10,431 nucleotides of DNA, taken from the NCBI GenBank assembly GCA_035640475.1, contig DASQWC010000045.1, positions 1 to 10,431 of the forward strand. The letters are read 5' to 3'. Position numbers and translations under genes: made by a program. The notes beneath the pieces were generated by a model. That model saw only the letters and a program-made list of their open reading frames with translations. It ran no database searches and was not told where the DNA came from. Position 1 is the first letter of the stretch. Each line of letters starts with the position of its first letter. This stretch comes from DASQWC01 sp035640475 (GTDB lineage: Bacteria; Actinomycetota; JAICYB01). Below are positions 1 through 5,757 of the stretch, in pieces.

Positions 1-23
1 CCGCATCAGGCGGGACACGACCT

Positions 24-28
24 AGGAG
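24..28 (+). promoter_or_regulatory. Ribosome binding site of the first solute-binding protein
   Basis: AGGAG lies 4 bases before the GTG at 33. It supports that start, although the spacing is slightly short. The A and G at its left end also belong to a TAG at 23-25 that could terminate an upstream gene, which would make the two genes nearly contiguous. Confidence 0.5.
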
Positions 29-32
29 AGGG

Positions 33-1856
33 GTGGTCCGCACGCATCGCCGGCACTGGAGCCGCTCGTACCCGCCACTGGTGATGCTGTTGGCGGCGAT
101 CGCCGTCGCGGTCCTGCTGCTCCCGTCGTCGTTGAACCTCCCACAGTCCAACCCGACGACCGTTCTCGAGTACGCACCCGTCCCGCCGGACGACGAGAAG
201 CCGCCGCCGCCGGCCGGCAACCTCTCGTCGCTCGGCTTGAGCACCAGCGGCACGCTCACGAAGAAAGCACCGGCGCTGCCCCCGCCCGTCGATGAGGGCG
301 TCGGTGGTCGTCCGCTGCAGAAGCGGTGCATCGGAAACCCGCCGCGGCAGACCGAGGACCCCGGCGCACCGCCGTGCGTCCCGTTCTTCGAAGGCGACAA
401 CTTCGGAGCGACGTATCAGGGCGTGAAGCCGAATGAGATCAACGTGCTTGTGTACTACGACGTCGGCGGCTACGGTCTGACCGGTCAACTCGAGTCGACG
501 CCGCCGAACGGAACCTACGTCGACGCCGACAAGCCGGTGCTGCCGAACTGCCCGCCGGACAACAGCGGCGGCATCCAGGAGAGCGACCCGACGCAGTGCG
601 ACCACCTGCTCGTTCGCGTGCTCAAGGCTTACTCGAAGTACTTCAACGACCGCTTCCAGACGTACAAGCGGCACGTGCACTACTATGCGTACTTCACGAG
701 GTCGGATACGGCAGCCGAGCGCCGCAGCGACGCCGTCGCAAACTGGGAGACCCTGAAGCCGTTCGCCGTGATCGACGGCGCGACGTTCAACGGGTTCAAC
801 CAGGAGTACCAGACGGCGATGGCGCGACTCGGCGTCGTGACCTTCTCGTCGACGGAGGCCGGGCTGACGAACGACTTCTATCGGTCCAACGGACCGCTTT
901 CGTGGGGGTTCTGGCCCGACATCGAGCACTGGGAAGCGTTGTTGTCGACCTACCTGTGCACGAAGGTCGTTCCTTATCCGGTGAAACGCTTCAACGGCGG
1001 CGCCGGTGCGGCCAACGGCGGCACGCGAAAGATCGGCATCTTCTACCCCGTCGATGCCGCCGAGCCCGGGCTCCAGCACTTCGTCGAGCTCCTCCTCGCC
1101 GACCTGCAACGCTGCGGGGTCGACGACTTGGTCGAAGCCACGTATCCGAAGTCGGGCTTCGTGGTCGACAGCACGGATACGGGAACCGACGCGACCGAGG
1201 CCGCGGCGCGGTTCCAGAGCGAGGACGTGACGACGGTCATCTACGTGGGAACCGAGGGACGATTCACCGCGTCGCTCGACGCGATTCGGTACTACCCGGA
1301 GATCGTCGTCGCCGGCGACCTCGAGAACGACGACAACTACGTCGGCCAGCTCCAGAACCAGAATGTGTGGCGCAACGCGTGGGCTATGACGTTCCACATC
1401 CGCATCAACCGTCTCGAGGACGCGCCCGGGTACCGGGCGTATAAGGAAGGCAATCCCAACGGTGACGACAGCGCAGGCGTCTTCGCACGCGATCTGTACA
1501 GGGACCACTTCATGCTGTTCCAGGCCATCCAGGTGGCCGGGCCGCGGCTGACGCCGGAGTCGGTCGACAAGGGGTTCCACGCGATCCCGGAGCGGCCGTC
1601 GGGTGACCCCTTCTCACCCGCGTTCTTCTTCGACGACGGCGACTTCACGTCGGTGAAGGACGCCATGGAGGCGTGGTGGGACCCGAGCGGCCGCTCACGC
1701 GGAGGCGGGACGCCGAGCCGCCGCCCGGGATGCTGGCGCGTGGTGCGCGAGGGTCAGCGGTTCCTGGCCGGACAGTGGATCGGCAAGGACGACGTGTTCG
1801 ACAACGGGAGCGAAGATCCCTGCTCGGGCTACGACGGCGGCTTCAGGCAGCGATAG
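33..1856 (+). CDS. Membrane-anchored type I solute-binding protein, copy 1 (Liv/HAAT-like)
   Basis: Predicted extracytoplasmic receptor of a Liv-type ABC importer, 607 aa. A short basic N-terminus is followed by one hydrophobic segment (about residues 14-32) with no lipobox Cys and no clear signal-peptidase site, so it is probably an uncleaved anchor. A Pro/Ser-rich linker (about 33-115) leads to a two-lobe type I periplasmic-binding fold: a first strand INVLVYYD near 136, FAVIDGATFNGFNQEY near 244, and a second lobe opening with RKIGIFYP near 332. The C-terminus is rich in Trp and Gly (about 548-585). Eight Cys (99, 115, 173, 189, 309, 361, 567, 597) all recur in the downstream paralog. The GTG start is chosen for the AGGAG 4 bases upstream; the frame stays open to the window edge, so an earlier start is possible. 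A TAG at 23-25 in another frame may end a preceding gene. Specificity is unknown; the family call is by motif recall. Confidence 0.88.
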   Translation: MVRTHRRHWSRSYPPLVMLLAAIAVAVLLLPSSLNLPQSNPTTVLEYAPVPPDDEKPPPPAGNLSSLGLSTSGTLTKKAPALPPPVDEGVGGRPLQKRCIGNPPRQTEDPGAPPCVPFFEGDNFGATYQGVKPNEINVLVYYDVGGYGLTGQLESTPPNGTYVDADKPVLPNCPPDNSGGIQESDPTQCDHLLVRVLKAYSKYFNDRFQTYKRHVHYYAYFTRSDTAAERRSDAVANWETLKPFAVIDGATFNGFNQEYQTAMARLGVVTFSSTEAGLTNDFYRSNGPLSWGFWPDIEHWEALLSTYLCTKVVPYPVKRFNGGAGAANGGTRKIGIFYPVDAAEPGLQHFVELLLADLQRCGVDDLVEATYPKSGFVVDSTDTGTDATEAAARFQSEDVTTVIYVGTEGRFTASLDAIRYYPEIVVAGDLENDDNYVGQLQNQNVWRNAWAMTFHIRINRLEDAPGYRAYKEGNPNGDDSAGVFARDLYRDHFMLFQAIQVAGPRLTPESVDKGFHAIPERPSGDPFSPAFFFDDGDFTSVKDAMEAWWDPSGRSRGGGTPSRRPGCWRVVREGQRFLAGQWIGKDDVFDNGSEDPCSGYDGGFRQR

Positions 1857-1865
1857 CGTGAAGCG

Positions 1866-3722
1866 ATGAGTACCCAAGAACAGGCGCCGGCGCCCGAGCA
1901 ACGCCCGAGCTGGACGCGCATGTACCCGCCGCTCTCCGTGCTGGCGATCGGCGTCGTCCTCGCGCTTCTCCTCCTGCCGTCGTCACTGAACCTTCCGCAG
2001 TCCAATCCGACGACGGTTCTGGAGTACGCGCCTGTTCCCCCGGATGACGAGAACCAGCCGCCGCCGGCCGGCAATCTCTCGTCGCTGGGGCTGAGCACGA
2101 GCGGAACGCTCACGAAGAAGGCGCCGCCGCTTCCCCCGCCCGTTGAGGAAGGTCTCGGCGGACGTCCATTGCAGAAGCGATGCATCGGCGATCCACCGCG
2201 ACAAACCGAAGACCCGTCGTCCCCGCCGTGCGTTCCGTTCTTCGAGGGCGACAACTTCGGCGCGACCTATCAAGGCGCGAGCGCGAACGAGATCACTGTG
2301 CTCGTCTATTTCGACGAGGCGACGTACGGCTTTCCCGGACGATCCGAGGTCTCACCGGCTCCCGGCACGTACGTCGACGTCAACCAGCCTCGGCTCCCGA
2401 ACTGTCCCGGGACGAACCAGGGACCGAACACGAATCCGGAGGAATGCGATCACGCCGTCATCCGGACACTCAAGGGCTTTACGAAGTACTTCAACGAGCG
2501 CTTCCAGACGTACAAGCGCCGGGTGCACTACTGGGCGTACTTCACGGATTCCGACACGGCCGCCGAGCGGCGCAGCGACGCTGTTTCCAACTGGGAGCGG
2601 CTGAAGCCGTTCGCCGTGATCGACGGAGCCGCCTTCAACGGCTTCAACCAGGAATACCAAACGGCGCTCGCGCAGCTCGGCGTTTTGACGTTCTCCTCAA
2701 CCGAAGCCGGGCTCTCGAACGAGTTCTACCGGCACAACGCGCCGCTGGGGTGGGCGTTCTGGCCGGACGTCGAGCACTGGGAAGCCCTGTATTCCTCATA
2801 CATCTGCCAGAAGGTGAAGCCGTATCCGGTGAAGCGGTTCGGTAACCCGCCCGGTGTCGGGGGCGCCAACGGTCAGCAACGAAAGTTCGGCGTCTTCTAC
2901 CCGAACGACACGGACGAGCCGGGCCTGTTGCACTTCACCGACCTCTTGCTGTCGGACTTGAAACGTTGCGGCATCGAGCCGGTCGAAGCGGCGTATGCGG
3001 AGACCGGATACGCGACCGATGCGACGGACACGGGCACCGATGCGAGCGAGGCCGTCGCCCGCTTCCAGAGTGAGAACGTGACGACCGTCCTGTACATCGG
3101 CGTCGAGGGCCGCTTCTCCAACGCTGCAGACGCCGTGCGCTACTACCCGGAGATTGTCGTCGCCGGACAGATCGACAACGACAACAACTTCATCGGACAG
3201 ATCCAAAACCAGAACACATGGCAGAACGCCTGGTCGATGACGTTCAACACCCGGATCAACCGGATCGAGGACTCACCCGGCTACCGCGCATACAAGGAAG
3301 GCGACCCGGCCGGCGCAAACGACCCGAATGACTCTGCCGGGCTCTGGGCGCGTGACTTCTATCGCGACCACTTCATGCTGTTCCAGGGAATTCAGGTCGC
3401 CGGGCCGAGGCTGACCCCGGAGAACGTCGAGGCGGGGTTCCACGCGATTCCGGAGCGATCGAGCAGCGATCCGTACTCTCCGGCCTTCTTCTTCGACGAC
3501 GGCGACTACACGTCGGTGAAGGACGCCATGGAGCAATGGTGGGACCCGTCGGGACGATCGCGCGGCGGCGGTACTCCGAGCAACCGTCCGGGGTGCTGGC
3601 GCGTCGTGCGCCAGGGCCAGCGCTTCCTCGCCGGACAGTGGCAGGGCAAGGACGACGTGTTCGAATCGCGCACCGACCCCTGCAACTCCTACGACGGGAC
3701 GATCAAACAGCGACTCGCCTAG
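1866..3722 (+). CDS. Membrane-anchored type I solute-binding protein, copy 2 (Liv/HAAT-like)
   Basis: Tandem paralog of the preceding gene, 618 aa, beginning 9 bases after its stop, so the two are almost certainly co-transcribed. The layout is the same: a short soluble N-terminus (about 1-20), a hydrophobic anchor (about 21-40) without a lipobox, a Pro-rich linker (about 41-120), a two-lobe type I binding domain and a Trp/Gly-rich C-terminus. All eight cysteines are kept (106, 121, 180, 194, 314, 368, 577, 605), consistent with disulfides outside the cell. The linker and C-terminus are nearly the same as in copy 1. The first part of the binding lobe (about 138-205) differs strongly and has small length changes, which suggests a different ligand or affinity. 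The ATG at 1866 has only a weak GAAG-like site upstream, so reinitiation after copy 1 is likely. Probably a receptor for the permease/ATPase pair on the opposite strand; that pairing is inferred from proximity. Confidence 0.88.
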   Translation: MSTQEQAPAPEQRPSWTRMYPPLSVLAIGVVLALLLLPSSLNLPQSNPTTVLEYAPVPPDDENQPPPAGNLSSLGLSTSGTLTKKAPPLPPPVEEGLGGRPLQKRCIGDPPRQTEDPSSPPCVPFFEGDNFGATYQGASANEITVLVYFDEATYGFPGRSEVSPAPGTYVDVNQPRLPNCPGTNQGPNTNPEECDHAVIRTLKGFTKYFNERFQTYKRRVHYWAYFTDSDTAAERRSDAVSNWERLKPFAVIDGAAFNGFNQEYQTALAQLGVLTFSSTEAGLSNEFYRHNAPLGWAFWPDVEHWEALYSSYICQKVKPYPVKRFGNPPGVGGANGQQRKFGVFYPNDTDEPGLLHFTDLLLSDLKRCGIEPVEAAYAETGYATDATDTGTDASEAVARFQSENVTTVLYIGVEGRFSNAADAVRYYPEIVVAGQIDNDNNFIGQIQNQNTWQNAWSMTFNTRINRIEDSPGYRAYKEGDPAGANDPNDSAGLWARDFYRDHFMLFQGIQVAGPRLTPENVEAGFHAIPERSSSDPYSPAFFFDDGDYTSVKDAMEQWWDPSGRSRGGGTPSNRPGCWRVVRQGQRFLAGQWQGKDDVFESRTDPCNSYDGTIKQRLA

Positions 3723-3734
3723 CGGCGGGCTAGG
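3718..3734. repeat. Inverted repeat containing both convergent stop codons
   Basis: A perfect 6-base inverted repeat, CCTAGC and GCTAGG, with the 5-base loop GGCGG. The left arm holds the TAG ending the second binding-protein gene (3720-3722). The right arm holds the TAG of the minus-strand lipoprotein gene (read from 3732 to 3730). It is the only non-coding space between the converging operons. The stem is short and no T-tract follows, so it is at best a weak bidirectional terminator or hairpin; chance is possible. Confidence 0.45.
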
Positions 3735-4746
3735 AATCCTCTTCTTCGACTCGCCGGCAAGACGAGGTATCCGGCGTCGCTCTCGGCCTGAGGAGCCCGG
3801 CTGCGAAGGCCCCTTCCAGCGCCGTGACGAACGTCTCGAGCTTGCCGGTCGTTGCGTCGGCGGGCGCGTCCACCGAGATCTTCTCCGGATAGCCGATCTT
3901 CGCGTAGACATAGCGCTCGACGATCGGAACCGAGGTCTCCTTCTTTTCGATCCGTCTCAGCAGCCGGGCGAGGAACGGGTTGGAGCCGAGCCCCTTGCGG
4001 CGCAGCTCGAGGAACGCTTCGTGACGCTGGACGTCCACGAGCGAGCAGATCTCGCGGACGCGACGGCCTGAGACGAACACCGAGGTCTTTCGAAACTGCG
4101 GTGGGCCGATGTCGCCGGCGCCTTGCAGGGTCTGCGCCTCGCTGACCGGCAGCGGCGGCCGCAACAAGTCGTAGCGCTTTTCTCTGCGGCTCTCCTCGGG
4201 CGGATAGCGCCACGGATCGAGGGCCGATCGATACGTCACATCGTCCTTCGTAAATTCTTTGATCTGGCGCGCAGAGCCCATGCTCGTCTGCACGAACCGG
4301 AGGGCGTCCCGCGCCGTGCGGAACGGATCGCCGCTCACCTCGCCACCCGCTTGAACCTCCGACTCGAAGAGCGGAGGCGCGCCGGCCGGATCGATAACCC
4401 ACCGTCCCTCCTTCAGCGCTTTGTCGACAACAGGGTCACCGAGCACGTTGGCGATGCGCGTCGCGAAGCTGGGATTCAACCGAACGGCAAGTGCGTCGTC
4501 CCGGACGATGTACTCCATGACCTTCGTGCGTCCGGAGCTGAGGTCCATCGAGTACCGCAGCTCGTCCTGGACGCTTCCGCGGACCGAAAACGCGCGCTCG
4601 TCGGATGCTTCTTGGTACGTGAACGTGCGCGCCTCACGCCCCGATGTTCGAACGAAGGCGCGCAGCTCATCGGCGTCCTCGTCGGGATTGCTGCACCCGC
4701 CCGCCAGGACGGCGAGAACAGCGACCAGCCCGATGAGCCGCTTCAT
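3730..4746 (-). CDS. Lipoprotein, possibly LolA/LppX-like fold, last gene of the operon
   Basis: Predicted 338-aa surface lipoprotein. It starts MKRLIG, has a short hydrophobic signal segment and a lipobox-like LAGGC with Cys at residue 18. The first 110 residues after the Cys alternate short polar strands (YIVRDDALAVRL near 84), reminiscent of LolA/LppX/LprG-type half-barrels. That comparison is by overall look only. The middle and C-terminal parts are highly charged and match no motif I recognise; the end is acidic (VEEEDS). The ATG at 4746 is preferred over a longer frame because it gives a clean lipoprotein signal and forms an ATGA overlap with the upstream stop, a classic coupled arrangement; no strong Shine-Dalgarno precedes it. 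It is the fifth gene of the minus-strand operon. An accessory role at the outer membrane face is inferred from position alone. Confidence 0.8.
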   Translation of the reverse strand: MKRLIGLVAVLAVLAGGCSNPDEDADELRAFVRTSGREARTFTYQEASDERAFSVRGSVQDELRYSMDLSSGRTKVMEYIVRDDALAVRLNPSFATRIANVLGDPVVDKALKEGRWVIDPAGAPPLFESEVQAGGEVSGDPFRTARDALRFVQTSMGSARQIKEFTKDDVTYRSALDPWRYPPEESRREKRYDLLRPPLPVSEAQTLQGAGDIGPPQFRKTSVFVSGRRVREICSLVDVQRHEAFLELRRKGLGSNPFLARLLRRIEKKETSVPIVERYVYAKIGYPEKISVDAPADATTGKLETFVTALEGAFAAGLLRPRATPDTSSCRRVEEEDS

Positions 4747-5249
4747 CTGAGCGGGCTCGTCTCGAGGAGCTTGCGGAGCAGCGTGCGTGGGAAGGAGTAG
4801 TCGCTGCGGATCGACAGAACGTAGAAGCCCTTGGAATCGAACCAAGTAAAGATGTTCTGCTCGGTTCCCGACGTCAGCCACACGTCGTTGTCTCCCACGC
4901 GCATCTGGACCGGAACCGTCGAGCCGAGCTGGGCAATGATGGCGTCGCGGAACCGCTTGCGCTGCGGATCGGCGACCTCGTTGAACCGTCCGATCTGGAG
5001 TGTTGCGCGCAGCAGGTCGTTGGCCTCACGGAAGCTGAACAAGCCGAGGCTGTCGAGGTAGGTGCCGCTCACTCCCCGAATGTCGCCGCCGACGTTTTCT
5101 TCGACGACCTTCAGCCCGAGAATCTGCGAAGGCAACGAGACGACCGCCTTTTGCGGCGCGCGCCGCGGGACGGCTTCGCTGGAGGGCGATCCGCAGGCGG
5201 GAAGGAAGAGCAGCAGCGTGCACGCTGCCGTCGCGAGCAGCCTATTCAG
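4743..5249 (-). CDS. Small lipoprotein of unknown family, probable CTG start
   Basis: Predicted 168-aa lipoprotein. Reading from a CTG at 5249 gives MNRLLATAACTLLLFLPACG, a textbook lipoprotein signal with lipobox LPAC and Cys at residue 19. The mature part has no motif I recognise. Visible features are LGLKVVEENVGG near 48, a helix-like stretch REANDLLRATLQIGRF near 73, and a C-terminal strand region WFDSKGFYVLSIR near 138. The CTG is preceded by GGAGG with a 6-base spacer. The next in-frame upstream start, GTG at 5375, would overlap the previous gene by 134 bases and place about 42 Arg/Ser-rich residues before the signal. The next downstream start would remove the signal altogether. The gene overlaps the cupredoxin-like gene by 8 bases and the following gene by 4. 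Function unknown; location and coupling suggest a partner of the transporter. Confidence 0.78.
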   Translation of the reverse strand: MNRLLATAACTLLLFLPACGSPSSEAVPRRAPQKAVVSLPSQILGLKVVEENVGGDIRGVSGTYLDSLGLFSFREANDLLRATLQIGRFNEVADPQRKRFRDAIIAQLGSTVPVQMRVGDNDVWLTSGTEQNIFTWFDSKGFYVLSIRSDYSFPRTLLRKLLETSPLR

Positions 5250-5757
5250 CGAGAACCTCCAGCGTCCCGACGACGAAGGGACGCGTCTCGTCGTGGAAGT
5301 TGAACTTTCCCACGCGCGTCGCGTCGTACGTCCACGTCTCACCGGGGGCGATCGGCCCCGAGTCGAACTCACCACGGTCGGCGGTCACCGTGCGGTTCTG
5401 GGCGTCACGATTCGTCACCGAAATGACACCGCCCTGGAAGACGCGGATGTAGTACGGGTCGTAGCCGGAACGGGTGATGCTGAAGGCGACCGACGAAGCC
5501 TCGCGCAGCTTCTGCAGCTGCTCCGCTTCGGCCTGCGTCTGTGCGTTCTGCTGCTGCTGGGCGGCTTCCTTCTCCTTCTGACCTACGAAGCCACCGCCGC
5601 CGCCCTCGCCTTCCTTCGGGATGTCGAGCTTGCCCAAGCGGCGGGCTTTCGCGTCAAGACTCTCGACGTCGATGCCACTGCCGACCTTCTTGTCCGACGA
5701 GCACCCGACGAACGCGACGAGCACTGCCAGACAGAGAGCCGGAATTGTTCGCTTCAC
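5242..5757 (-). CDS. Cupredoxin-like lipoprotein lacking copper ligands
   Basis: Predicted 171-aa lipoprotein with a GTG start, signal MKRTIPALCL and lipobox FVGC (Cys 19). A flexible stretch with a run of five Gly near 52 and a Glu/Gln/Ala-rich, coiled-coil-like segment (about 60-88) leads to a cupredoxin-type beta domain (about 90-171). The domain shows the family pattern of a strand entering TNRD, a TVTAD strand, FDSGPIAPGETWTY, and a final GKFNF...GTLEV. Where copper cupredoxins have His in NxDxxxH there is Arg 122. In the C-x-x-H-P-x-M-x-G loop the Cys, His and Met positions read Asp 156, Arg 159 and Val 162. It is therefore predicted not to bind type 1 copper and may be a structural or protein-binding domain. 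Its start overlaps the stop of the MFS fusion (GTGA), so translation is coupled. Confidence 0.85.
   Translation of the reverse strand: MKRTIPALCLAVLVAFVGCSSDKKVGSGIDVESLDAKARRLGKLDIPKEGEGGGGGFVGQKEKEAAQQQQNAQTQAEAEQLQKLREASSVAFSITRSGYDPYYIRVFQGGVISVTNRDAQNRTVTADRGEFDSGPIAPGETWTYDATRVGKFNFHDETRPFVVGTLEVLAE
5256..5260 (-). promoter_or_regulatory. Ribosome binding site that decides a CTG start
   Basis: On the minus strand GGAGG sits 6 bases before the CTG at 5249-5247, inside the last codons of the upstream cupredoxin-like gene. It is one of the two strongest Shine-Dalgarno matches in the operon. No ATG, GTG or TTG lies at a useful distance in the lipoprotein frame, so the site points to CTG as the initiator. 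Confidence 0.6.

Noticed and set aside
6..1580. Long minus-strand open frame of 524 codons opposite the first binding protein
   Set aside because: It has Arg/Val-rich low-complexity content, no recognisable motif, and lies fully antisense to a gene with clear homology to its paralog. Such frames arise from high third-position GC.
33..3722. Recent tandem duplication or gene conversion of the binding-protein genes
   Set aside because: Even the best conserved protein block shows many synonymous codon differences, so the duplication is old and the block is kept by selection.
4123..4800. Plus-strand frame of 225 codons over the last lipoprotein gene
   Set aside because: The opposite strand gives a proper lipoprotein signal and coupled start. 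This frame has neither a signal nor a recognisable motif.
4747..4881. Longer version of the last lipoprotein starting upstream of 4746
   Set aside because: The extension would bury the signal peptide inside the protein. The ATGA overlap start fits the operon's pattern.
5250..5375. Longer version of the small lipoprotein starting at GTG 5375
   Set aside because: It would add about 42 Arg/Ser-rich residues ahead of the signal peptide and overlap the upstream gene by 134 bases, unlike the other junctions.
5595..5620. Short GC-rich repeat-like run coding for five Gly in the cupredoxin-like gene
   Set aside because: It is an in-frame flexible Gly linker and not a DNA-level repeat with spacing or dyad structure.
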